Positions 10,217-22,172 of a stretch of 64,000 nucleotides of DNA are shown here, one piece after another. The stretch's first letter is position 1, and every line of letters begins with the position of its first letter. A program made the position numbers and the translations under genes. The DNA comes from Warburgia ugandensis (Eukaryota; Streptophyta; Magnoliopsida; Canellales; Canellaceae). A model generated the notes under the pieces. It did not search any database. It saw only the letters and a list, made by a program, of their open reading frames with translations, and was not told the origin of the DNA. The DNA lies in the NCBI GenBank assembly GCA_035236585.1, contig CP141126.1, forward strand, positions 13,591,001 to 13,655,000. The letters are read 5' to 3'.

Positions 10217-13200
10217 TTAATTCCAAAAACAATACCCATGCCAACACTTGCAATTATCAGTTCTATCATTGTATATTTGTGGTTGTGTAGCGGGGAAAAG
10301 AAGCCAAACGAATCCTAGCAAGCCAGCTGCAGATGCAGCAATTGTCACACCTGTAAACAGAAAATATGAACATATTACCATGAATCAACCGAAACATTTC
10401 TGAAGACTCAAATGCATCATTGCAATGCAAAATTAAAAAATTACATACATACATACATATACATGTATATTGCTGCAACGGAGACAATACTTAATAATGA
10501 ATAATGATGAGATTCCACCTGTGTTCTTCAAATTCACACATAAGCATGGTGGAAGGAAGAAATTGTTTTGGTGACATAGGAATCTACAAATCAATCAACT
10601 ATTGTTTGCATTGAATGGATCTTACATCATCCTTGTGATATAACTTCAATTTAGGACAAACAGGAATATATTCCATCGTTGTTGTTTGATAGGATGCTCA
10701 AGCATCCGTTAGAGCATGATTCTATAAATTCCACATGGTATAATGCAACAAAAGTGCCTTATAAGACTGCTTTTTCCCCTTTGAGGTAGGTATATTGGGC
10801 CATATGACTCATCCTTAGTAACTCTAAAGTTCATCTCCTTTGCAATTTTAGTTAAGTTAATTACAGGGGATGGTGTATAGCTCCTCCCACGTACTCTTCC
10901 TCTTCTCACTTCTAAATATCAACAGCCAGTAAGCATATATTTGAGTTTTACGTTGTCAGCTCAAGAAAGACCCAAGATGATCAAATGAAGTTGACAGATA
11001 CCAGACGAGGATAAGTAACTTGAAGCATCAGTTGGACATAACCATCTTTAGCTGCACACGTCTTACCTATAGTAAGAAATGTGCAATTCACAACCATAGC
11101 ATGATAAATTGAACCTCTACCGAAGTAACTAAGCCCCTCAGAAAGCATCTTTACAATTATAACTCAACAGTGTCAGAAGCACCCTGAGCTGAAATGTGCT
11201 TACATCACATCTACCTAGCAAAATAGATTATAATCAAGAATGCAAATATGTTAACAGATTGAAATTCTACACCATCAAATTACATGTGATAATTGAGTTT
11301 ACATACCTTTTCCTCGTGAAGATGACAATTTGGGCAAGCCCATCATATTGCAGAACATATGAGCAACTATCGGAGCAAGCAGATGTCCTGAAAAAAGTTA
11401 AACCAGTTCAAAAGTCTTAAATACTTAGCACAGAGGAATGCATTTCAGAAACTTGCTACATAAAACACCTCAAGTCATACTGGGTAGGGAAGAAATAGCC
11501 AAACTATGGGAAGTAAGAAGACTTCTACATAATTCATCTGTACATGCTTATGTATCTATATATACTGATATCAGTATGGCCACCGTCATGAAGTGCATCC
11601 CTGACACCCTAGTGGTTATTACCCAAAGATCACAACAGGACAGATCCATGCCTTCACACCCTAGTGGTTAGAGTGTTCAAATGACCTTATCATAGAGTCA
11701 CTATTGATGAAATGACTTTATCCTTTTATATCGTAACAGATCAGCAGATTGGCAAAGGGACACTACTAAAAGATAATGGCAATTTTTTGTTTTCTTTACT
11801 TTGACTTTCTTTAGAGTCAAAAAGTGCCAACTGGTTTATACAGTAATGCAGGTTGGTTTCTAAGATTTGAGCAAAATCTGGGGAGTAGCTAATGGGGGTG
11901 CCACAGGCACCCAGGTACACCATCCCCTTATTATTTCCAAGATGGAATTTCAACCCCCTTTGCAAACTAGTCTACAATTTTTTTCTATTTTGCTGCCAGA
12001 CAGTCTATAGATCATATACTCCAATACAGCCCTACTGTATGATACATGTTAACAGAACTATTAGGGCCTCCATTTAATATATCATTTATCATAGTTCTGA
12101 TATGTTAGTTGCATCTCATTGATGTTGTCTTGAAGCATTTATTATCTGGTTAAATATTCTAGTATACACCTGCATGAACCAAGATAAAAATTACTCGTAT
12201 AGTTAGAGGTCCAATATCATCACTCAATCCCTTTCATACCTCTGTCTCTAACTTACACTGATAACTGCTCTATTGTTAGCAGAAGTGATCAGTCACGCAA
12301 TAGGAATATAAGAAACAGATAACCAGAAGATTCTTCCAGAAACAACCAACAAACTTATTTTAATCATAAGTTGGAGACCATTCAGAACAAGTAGTGCTTA
12401 TCCTAAATACCAAAGACAACGCACTGATTGTTAGATGTACTTTTGCTGAAGACATGAAAAGAAACCATAGAAACTAAATTATGATATATAGAACAAAAGA
12501 TTATGTGAAAATGCTTAAGATGCAATTAGACTTTATATGCTGAATCCTGGTCTGTCCTGATTCACTACACAAAATGACAGTAAAAGTGCTCTGCATAAAG
12601 AGATTGAGTTTCTTTGATTTGATGTACCTAGACAGAACACTAGTTGAAAACAAGTTCTATGTTATTCTTAGATAAACCCACTTCAAATGCATCCACAAAC
12701 CTGTTCGTATGAAGAGAAAAGAGGCATACCACCCAAAGATCACAGTGTAACCAAGCTGGGTACCTGATAATTACATCCCATGTAAGTTTTCAACGCCAAA
12801 AAAGGAAAACAAACTCAAAATTCAGAGAAAAACATAAAATGGTAGCTACCTCTTCTGATTGAACACAAGTTTGGTGCTACAAGGAGTCACAACATCAGTA
12901 TACAGTTATTTTCTTCACAATGTTTAAGCTTAACTACCAACTAGAATCAGTACTTTCTATATAAGCACATCAAGCAAGTTAGTAAAATGACAAATTCATT
13001 AAGTCAAGGATGAGTTAGAATAAGAAATCTAGCCATCCCATTCAACAATCCAAGATGATTCTGTCTATTCCGTGTGATTCCCATCTTACATTATGATTTA
13101 ACAGGTTTGCGGTGTCACTCATGCCTTTATTCAGTATTACCATTCTCATTAAAAACATCACATATATGCTTGAGAAATATATGTACTCAAACATCTATAC

Positions 13201-16200
13201 ATATACTTGGACGGATACATTTGCAGGAGCTAATAACTGCACCCTCTCTTCTTTACAAGAAAAGCCCTCTTAACTTTTTCATAGTCATGTTGGTGGTTCC
13301 TTCTCCCTGATGATGGTGACTTACAAGATAAAGAGGAAGTGGGATGTCTGCAGATGCACTTATGTACAAAAGAAGGCATGCATCTCTCTCTCCCCGTTAC
13401 ACTCTCTCATGACAAGAAGAAGCAACTAGTTGAACAGAGATTAACGAATAGAAGGAGAAGATGCCAAAAACTGGAAAAACCAATGCCTTCCACAAATGAA
13501 TGACGAGAAGGAGCAACAAGTCCACTTATTAAGCAGCAAAGACAAGGACTTGCTCTGAAGTTTGACTGGTGGGATGAAGAAAGCAGATGGAGGCGGCTGG
13601 TCAGGGTGTACCAGAATCAAAAAGAGAAAATCGTAAGTAATGGGAATTCCTCTAGGAAGTAAATGAATTAGAATGAGTGAAGGGGATGAACCTGTAACAA
13701 GTTCACCTTCCCATTGAAGGGCAGTTATTGGTGGAAGTAAAGTTCCCGAGGTATCACATAGAAACTGCAACTTGCAAATATAGGATACTTGAAGAGCTTA
13801 CATATGGATTCTGCAAGACTTTTCCTAATACTATGCAACCTACATTCATGTATCACATGGTATTTCAATTCATAGCATATGCAGCTTATTAGTGTGGACT
13901 TCAAAATGTTATGCAGTTCTTGTCCTCCTAGAGGAATCAAACAGATATCATTATCATTCCGATGGACCTGCATGAGCTCCGTTCAATGGCTTAAAAATGA
14001 AACCAGGGGAGAACTGGCATGTTAGGTCTACTCTGGTTCAACCAGCATGACAAAGCAGTTCCTAAGACAGTCATGCGCATAATAGAATATTAAAAAGGGC
14101 AGCCCAATGAACAAAGGTCCTGCCTGTGCAGGGTCCCAGGAAGGGACGGACCACAAAGGTCTACAGTATGCAGCCTTACCTTGCATTTTTGCAAGAGGTT
14201 GTTTCCACGCCTGAAACCCGTGACCTCCAAGTCACATGATGACAACTCTACCATGCACCAAAGGCTCCCCTTCCGCATAATAGATAATTATGAATACTTA
14301 ATGAATCATAAAGCAATGCATAAAAGAAGCACACTGGTGTATCAACAGGAAATATTTGCATGGGACACTAAGTGCTGCTTACAGCCAAAAGAAGTTAAGT
14401 TTGCACCAAACAAAATGTGTATATGATGCTGTGCACCTAAGCCATAATACAATTGATGGATATATCAATTCCATAAGTCAATTGGCAAGAGAAGGAGGCA
14501 GGGAGGAAAAAACTATCTACAATTAGTGCAGCCCTGGAAAAGCAATAGTTTTGCTGACAATACAGCTCCAGAAAATGATTCAAATGTGCTGCAAAAAAAA
14601 AAAAAAACCAAAATACAATAAGAGACTCTCTATCAATCAACAATAAATTGAAAATTGCATCTAAGATCCCAAAATACCACTGAAAAGGAAGTTTAGACTT
14701 TTTGCTATAAAATCCGAAACAAGAAATAGCACTAGGGGAAAAAAACAATGTTTAACATCAGATCCTGCTCCGAATGGATTACAACTTTTACATTGAGCGC
14801 TGGTTCATTCTTTCTCAACAAATGATTATTTACTCTTTTAAGTGCAGAATCAGATGTAAAGATATGAACATGCACAAAAAGTGTAACAGAAAGTATATCA
14901 ATGAAGCATCATGCAGTTTAGCAGAAACATTGCTGCCCTCAACTAGATGACTTTCTGTAGAGTTTATAATTAGTAAAGACTAAATAAACAGTATTTACTT
15001 TATACCAATTTAGTATTACTCATTGAGGTCTTGTACAAATTTCAAGAATTAAAGGCATATATTGCAGGTCAGAACATATAAAATAAATCACGTGGGAAAC
15101 TGGGATTAATGATGTGTAGTAACAAGTATATAGAGGAAGAAGTATCAACATGGTTTGAGTGAGATAGTTTGGAAAAAAAGAAATGGTGATCGAGGCCATG
15201 AATCGTACATCTAATTAGCACGGGCATGCATACAAGCTCAGACCAACATGTGCACAGGAAAAGACACCCAAGAAGCATTCCATAACTAAATGGGTACTCT
15301 GATCACAACACTCTCTTTAAGTTTCAAAAGTTCACAAATTTTAGGCCTCCATCCGTATTTCCACTCACTTAGAATCATCTTCAAGGAGGAGCTTCAGTTA
15401 CATGACTGGAATGATGAAGCTAGAAGACAAATATCTGATAAGGGGAATGTTCCATGGGAATTTTTATGAATATGCCAAATTAGATTACAGAAAAGATCTG
15501 ATGAGATGAAGGGGAGGAGCCTTGGCGCAATGGTAAAGTTGTCATCATGCGACCTTGAAGTCACGGGTTCGACGCGTGGAAACAGCCTCTTGCAATGCAC
15601 AAGGTAAGGCTGCATACTATTTGCCCATGGTGGTCCGCCCCTTCCCTAGACCCCACATAGGTGGGAGCTTCGTGCACCGGGGTACTCTTAAAAGATCTGA
15701 CTAGATAATGACAGGATTCATTTATGACAAGAAACACTTACTGTTAAGCAGAAATGATCATCACAATAGAAATGGATAAGAACAAAAGCATTTAGCAGTG
15801 TCGCAAAAGCTTAGACAAGAAACTGAATCTAGAAAAGTCTACAAGATTGATATCAATCATCCACTGTCTTTGCATAATCTAGGATGAAAATGCTGACCTG
15901 GTTGTCTTGCTCTGCATGTCCTTATTAGCCTTTGGAAGCACGACAAAGATGTTTGATTAAGTTATCCTTAAGACTTTTCATTCTCCAGTTGATGTTGAAT
16001 TCAGATTAGAGCTCAGGCAACTCAAACTAGAAGCATGCAAATGTATGCTACCCTGCAAGACTGCTTCCCGTATTTGATTGATTTAATAGAGAAAATAGAG
16101 TACTTTCTTCAAAGTGTGCTATCCTTTCTTCATATATTATGATGACACCCCAAGAACAGCAGAAAATTCCTAGAAAAAAAAAAGGACCTTTTATTTATTA

Positions 16201-19200
16201 GACAAAAGGTAGAAATGCTTCAAGAAAACACAGTATATTGCACATTTTTGTGGATTTGCATCTAGAGCATATGTACCGTACAATAAGGGATCTAGTTTTA
16301 GAAGAAAATGAAATGGCCAACTTACCCAAGCTGAAGAAAATTGGGCTGAGAATTACAACACTGTAAGTTCTGAATCCCCCACAGAGAAGCAAAGGTATCA
16401 TACACGCTCTAAAAACCAACTCTTCTGTAATTGGAGCCTGCAGCAATTAGTATGTTACGCATGTTATGATAAGAAGTATCTCCTGAGCTTCCCATCACCA
16501 TAAAAAAGAAAAAGAAACAGAAAGGAGGAACACATAGAACGGAGCCATCATGCATATGCAGGGTCAAACTCAGGGCTTTAGCTTATGCAGCAAACTCACC
16601 ATACTGTTTAACATTGCGGATTGGCAAAAATGAAGTTCAATAAGAAGATTTCCTTAGTCTTTTACAGATGACAGACCTGAGAAAGGAATGTCATTAGAAA
16701 GCTCTACAGGATGACAATAAGTTCTATAGGAAGTCAGCATCTCTGCCAGTTAAATTCAGTATCAAAGCAGGTAAGATTAGTGTGACCTCTTCCAGCTTGA
16801 TTTGTATTGTGCTTGCTCCTAATGCGGAGTTAAACCCTGTAACCCTCTTCAGCTACAACCACTTGTTACTGAAGGGGAGACAGAAAAATGCCAAACATCC
16901 CTCTTTGGAGCTTCACTCACAATCCAACAAGGTTTAATATTATTGAGGGGCAAAATATCAGCTTTGAGCAAATCAAACATTCAGGCACATATGTGGCTAA
17001 TGAACTCGTAAGACCATCCAGTTTTAGTTATGATCGTTATTAGCCGCGGCTTTCATGATCCCTAAATATGCCTCCATTCCCTGCTAGGCCAGGTCACATA
17101 TAGTTGCACCATCAAAGTTCAGCTCGAAGGAACCAAGAGATGGAGGCTTTGGTACAGCCTAAGCATTGCTTTCCTGATATATGTTTTCTTTTATTTTATT
17201 TTATTTTTGAAAGGTCTTTTCCTGTTATATGTTCCACTATGTCCCACAAAAATCCTGCCAAAAACCCATATGAGCAGTCCCTAAAGAGTGTGGACTTTGC
17301 CAACCTTGACATATTCAGGAACACTGGACCATTTCTTTCTTTCCATATGAACCATGCAAGACAGGATAGATTAACAGTACTCCCATGGATCCCATGACAG
17401 AATGCCCAGAAAGCCACTGTCTAAACCATCGTCCAAGTTGCATTTTTTTTTTTCTTCTCTTCTTTTCTCTTTTTAAAAGTTAAATTACTTTAAAATTCAA
17501 TTAAGAAATGATGTAACATATTTCATAATTCATAAGCATAAATTGTGCATCCGATGCCAGAAGTCATTATTAGCATGTTGCAATGCAGTTATTATTCAAA
17601 AAGTTACAAAGAATACTTAATGTGGATGTTTCCCCATGCAATTTGTAGATACGTATGGCCTGCACATCATAACCATTATGTACCATGAAACTGATGTTCA
17701 CAGCTCATGGATCTTGTGATGTTCAGTTCTAACATGATGGAGTAAATTCATACAGACATGCTCAGAATTTCATAACCAATATGGAACATCCCCTCAGCTA
17801 ATTGTCAAATAGGCAGTGGAATGTTTTATGCCTTGTTGCGCCTTTGACCAACACATAATTGTACACAAAGCCAATACTGTGGACAAAAGACAACCTCAGA
17901 ATGAAGTAATACTAACCACTACATAATTACGCCATGCCAAGACATTTGAAGAAGTAGAGTGGATCCAGTCCGGTAGTCGTTGAAATGTCATCTTGATGTG
18001 CTGGAATGAACAAGTTTCACAAGATTTTTCTTCCCACACACTGACCATAAACAAGGCTTTGGTGACAAATGATCCAGCATATAAAAGAGAAGTCAATGAA
18101 TGAGGAAACACCATGGCGTACAACTGTTTCAGAATCAGAAAATTGCACTTCAGCTAGGTGGACGTAAAAATGATTCATCTTTCCCTGTGTAGGGTTCACA
18201 AAGTATATATGTTAACCATTATCAGAGGATATTGACAAAACTTGATTGTTCTATTGTTACTTCTGTGTAGCCAAAAAAGAGCAAAGAAAATAGATCAAAG
18301 AATATAAAGAAGAATTTACCAGATGGTCCATCCGGATGCCACAAGCACCAGATATGGATGACCACGCCTCAAAGCTTCTTTTCTATTTGCCATGCAAATT
18401 AGCAAAGAGATGGTTAGAAAATAGCTCTTTGTAGTGCAGGTGTTAACAAACCAAAGACTCAAATGAAGCAGAGAATTGGCAAGACAATAATTGGCAGATA
18501 AACCAAAAGTTCAACTCTTAATATACAAGCTACAATTATGTCAGATGAAGAGCAGCAAGATGAGACGTACCTACATAAAATGCAACGTAGGTTACAATAT
18601 GCAAATAGTGAAAGAATTAGAAACTGACAGCACCAAAATGCATTACCCACTAATGTTCTCGTCCAAAAGGCAACTTAGTTTCAAAGAACAGTGGAATTAA
18701 ATTCTGGAAGAATATGGGAAGAATATCGGAGACACTCGTAAAACAACTGATATGACTCTGTATATACCCAACTTAACAGAGAGTGCCACAGTAGTCAAAG
18801 TATGAGCAGTACATACCGGAAATCCGAACGAAATTTGAGGATCAGATTGTGGAGGCGTGTAACCTCAGATGAAGAAATCAGCAACGCAAAAGAATCCAAA
18901 ATTTTCAAATATTTTATAAGGAATCCAGAGAGTGCAGTTTTCGAGTTTCAATGCTGAAAATTGCAGCAATAGACAACGGAATTCTCAACAAAATGGGGAG
19001 ATAAGTTTGATGTGGATTGTCAACCTACACGAACAAATCAGAAGCAGAGCTGAAAATACCAAAAAAGAAAAAACAACAACAACTGCATAACATCTACTCT
19101 GCTGTGGGTGTGTTGGGAGAGAGAAATAGAGATTACTGGAAGAAGGAGCGCGCAGAAGAAGATGGAGACACTGGAAGATACAACTGCGCAGATGAACAGT

Positions 19201-19345
19201 CGAATCATGACTTGGTCAAGGAGGTGGGAGGGGGCAGGCGAACAAGGAGCGTCGGAGAGTAGAGAATGCCGACATAGAAAACTGCCATGGCCGTACAAGC
19301 AATCAGTGCTACTGGTTTGGACAGAGAAATCTCCGTCATTTCCAT
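10217..19345 (-). CDS. FACE2: CAAX prenyl protease 2 (RCE1/FACE2), eight exons
   Basis: Integral ER-membrane protease that removes the -AAX tripeptide from prenylated CAAX proteins. Minus-strand exons: 19345-19137, 18382-18320, 18123-17917, 16437-16326, 14588-14517, 12763-12701, 11387-11307 and 10350-10217. They total 941 nt, one short of 314 codons. The reconstructed 313-residue order matches the plant family, whose Arabidopsis member is about 311 residues. It has the EExxxR motif (EELVFR, 165-170), FxxxH (FSLAH, 195-199), HxxxN (HMFCN, 252-256) and the C-terminus CKCWHGYCFWN. Two lesions are visible. In exon 1 one base is missing where TSLTK should run into MIRLFICA (near 19209). Intron 5 begins AT rather than GT at 14516. 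All other junctions are canonical and in phase. It is either a genuine recent pseudogene or a good gene with assembly errors. Introns carry SINEs. Confidence 0.85.
14087..14273 (-). mobile_element. Full-length Au SINE in FACE2 intron 5
   Basis: Reverse-complement Au SINE from GGGCAGCCCAATGAAC at the left to the tRNA-like head at the right (plus strand AAACCCGTGACCTCCAAGTC, the B box region, and AAGGCTCCCC, the 5' end). The 11-bp repeat CGCATAATAGA at 14076-14086 and 14274-14284 is the target duplication. At about 187 bp it is close to the full family length. Confidence 0.92.
15502..15689 (+). mobile_element. Full-length Au SINE in FACE2 intron 4
   Basis: Reads GGAGCCTTGGCGCAATGGTA (A box), GAAGTCACGGGTTCGA (B box), GTGGAAACAGCCTCTTGCAA, GTGGTCCGCCCCTTCCC and GGGAGCTTCGTGCACCGGGG, the typical Au SINE order. 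The 11-bp target duplication AAAAGATCTGA is at 15491-15501 and 15690-15700. It is antisense to the FACE2 transcript. Confidence 0.93.
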
Positions 19346-19552
19346 GGGCGGAAAACTCGGATTTTCCGAACTGCCGTTCCTCCGTTGAAAAGAGAATTGA
19401 AAGCGAGGAATAGGGTGGAGTTAACGGAGAATGGGACACAAAATATTCGCTGTCCTTTTCGCACATTTTCGAATCTCGATTGCTTGCTTCACTAAAGACT
19501 GCGGGAGCAAGCCTTCCTCGGCACTAGAGGCTAACATGGAAGTAGGTAGTCT
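19346..19552. promoter_or_regulatory. FACE2: FACE2 upstream region
   Basis: Short stretch upstream of the FACE2 start at 19345, where transcription should start on the minus strand. No clear TATA box was recognised. The sequence is GC-richer than the TE-derived flank on its right. Confidence 0.3.
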
Positions 19553-19653
19553 TAACTTAGCAATTTTGTAAGGGCCTACTTTTACGCCCTGAACCGTAAT
19601 CTCGAGGTTACATGAAGACAACTTTTACCATTGTGCAAAGCTCCCCTTCTAGG
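19553..19653 (-). mobile_element. Partial Au SINE (5' half) upstream of FACE2
   Basis: The plus strand contains TTTTACGCCCTGAACCGTAA, CTCGAGGTTACATGAAGACA and TTTACCATTGTGCAAAGCTC. This is the reverse complement of the SINE head through the middle section. The 3' half is missing. It is diverged but keeps the motif order. Confidence 0.75.
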
Positions 19654-19797
19654 CAAATCTATAGAAAAGGAGCAACAAATACTTGGTCTCCTTTCACCTC
19701 TAAGTCTCTTCCGAAATTCTCAATCAAACTTTCCTTATTATCCCCTTTGCATTGTGCATGCATCATTGCTAATAAACCCAACACAGTATAAGCGACA

Positions 19798-19847
19798 GTT
19801 TGTTGATTGGCCTTTTTTATAGTTTGTTGATTGGCCTTTTCAAAAAA
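19798..19847. repeat. About 24-bp tandem duplication
   Basis: AGTTTGTTGATTGGCCTTTT occurs twice in direct succession, separated only by TTAT, at about 19797 and 19821. Confidence 0.85.
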
Positions 19848-22172
19848 TTCTAGACATAAATATAAGACTACAACCCATTCTTTGGGTCCTAAAGTTTTGT
19901 GTTGCCCTTAATACATGACAATTAATGTTTTCCATTTTCCATTGTCAATGTTTTGTGAGTATGAAGCAAGCATCTAAAGTGAGGTGATAATCTTATTTCT
20001 CTTTAGAATAAATTCATTTGACATGTGCACCTAAGTCTTATGGTGTAGAGGCACAGGAAGAAGTCTCTCAACTAGTTGACTAGGGTTCCATGTTGTATGC
20101 TGGTTAGATCTAACTTTCAAAAAATAAATTTAGCTAAAGATATGCTAATAAACTCAAGTTTCTACTATATCTCTTTTAAGAAATTTAGATACCTAAGTTG
20201 ACATTACATAGTCAAATGTCAAAACTTTATGAAGCTATAATTATGATAGCAAATATTTATTTAAAGAAATACTTTTTTCATGAATAATTTTGATATATGA
20301 AAGAATTAGTGTTGAATGAAATCCCTCATTTATGCATAATATTTGAAATGAACAGTAAATCATAACAAAAGAAAAAAGAAAAAAAAAGGAGCAAGCCTCA
20401 TTCTTGTTCCAAATGTAACAATTAAAAAAATTAAAGGAAATTATGTGTGTTAACCATGTAACTTAAAATTTGCCAAACTTTGAGTAGTCATGGAGGAAAA
20501 CTAACAAAATGGTATGCATGTTGTATTCAGAGAGAGAGAGAAGAGGCAATCGTACGTCCAACAAAAATAAGAGAAAAAGACATCATTATTTTTTGAGCTT
20601 TTTCAATTCTTTTAATACCATTTAACTTTTTAAAATTTATAACATTACACCATTATGCTACTAAATAATATTTTACTTTGTCTAATCTCTTATCTTTTTC
20701 CCAATCTTGCTCCTCTCATGGCATATTAAGATAAATGTAGTTTAAAAGACCGATGATTGGAAAATGCACACAATATGAAAAACTTACAAATAAGGTCACT
20801 AACTAAGGAAATCAGCAGCTAGCTACAACACCCATCAATCTAGAAAAGGCCAGCACCCAACAAGCATTTGTTTACGTTTGTTTGGAATGAAAACTAGAAC
20901 ATTGAAACTACTATTATCATACATCTCAAATCAAATGCTCATGTATTGAACAAAATCTTCTCTGATTTTAACTAAAAGTGATCATGTATTAAACCCTTTT
21001 GATGTTCATCTTCCCTTAGAATGAGATCGTTGGCTAGAGCGATACACCAAAATAATCCACTTGCAACAATCCATTGTAGCCAGTGTTAATAACCACTTCA
21101 TTTTCATAATAACCTCAAAATCATCTAGATTAAGGAGGATAAGATTGGCATCCATCTTTTCACCCACCATAAAAAAAATGCATATCCTAAATAAACTCTC
21201 CAGTCAAAATCAGTTTTCCTACTAATGTCATCGTATCCAACTCAAGACTTAAGATATGTGTAACAAGTCCACTGCATTTAGTAGAATGTTGCTGACTATG
21301 GATTTTCTATTACCCTATCAAAAGGAAAAGTCTCTTGCCCTCATTAAACTGTTCAATGATACTGCTAAGCCCACTATTCTTTCACTCTACCCAACTCAGG
21401 GAAATGTCTTGTTCAATAATAGATATTATTTCTATTGCTCGAGCCACTATGGTTGGTCATGTCAACAAGACTATTCACTCAACTTATAAGTCAGTTTGCA
21501 TATGTAATACTTCCAACTCTTTTACATCCGCAATAATTGAACTTATATATTTATGCATCATCATTCTCTTCATCAAGTTTCATTTCACCCAAGATTTACC
21601 TCATGATCACATTCATTGGAAGTCATTTCGACATTTGTAACGTATGTTTTAAATTCTGAACAATTCACCTCATATAAGATTAATATTTCAAAGTTATCCT
21701 CTTCTTAATCATTGTTGATAGCATAAAATCATTCTTCTTCACATTCTTTGATTAATCTCATGATATAATTCGTCGCACATAATAGTCACTACATTTACAC
21801 TTATGGTCTACAAATCAAATACTTCCAGATAAAGAAAAGTTGGGATTCTCTAATACAACATCTTCATGACTCTTTTCAATATCATTTGAATTTGTTGATT
21901 GTATTTTCATACTTTAGTTCCCTATCTATCTGTTTATCCTCATTGTTATTTATGAACTATTTTATAAAATAGTTATTATATCTTCAAACAATATTCGCAT
22001 TCAAAATAGAACTAGAACTACCAAAAGATCAAATAGCATCTTTCATCAATTATATCTTGTATATACTAGGGTATTTTAATACATATAAGGTCTATTAACG
22101 ATACATCAAGTCCCATGGATTTGAATCCATTTAATAATTCACTCTTCTTTAAGAATTCTTTCGTAGTTATGC

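Noticed and set aside
11590..11675. Repeated ACACCCTAGTGGTTA as a second SINE type
   Set aside because: Two copies 55 bp apart include an A box-like string, but no B box or element borders could be seen.
12764..14516. U12-type AT-AC intron in FACE2
   Set aside because: The 5' end is ATAGTTTT rather than ATATCCTT, the 3' end is AG, and no branch-site match lies near the acceptor.
19017..19413. Plus-strand ORFs of 81 and 101 codons
   Set aside because: They are antisense shadows of FACE2 exon 1.
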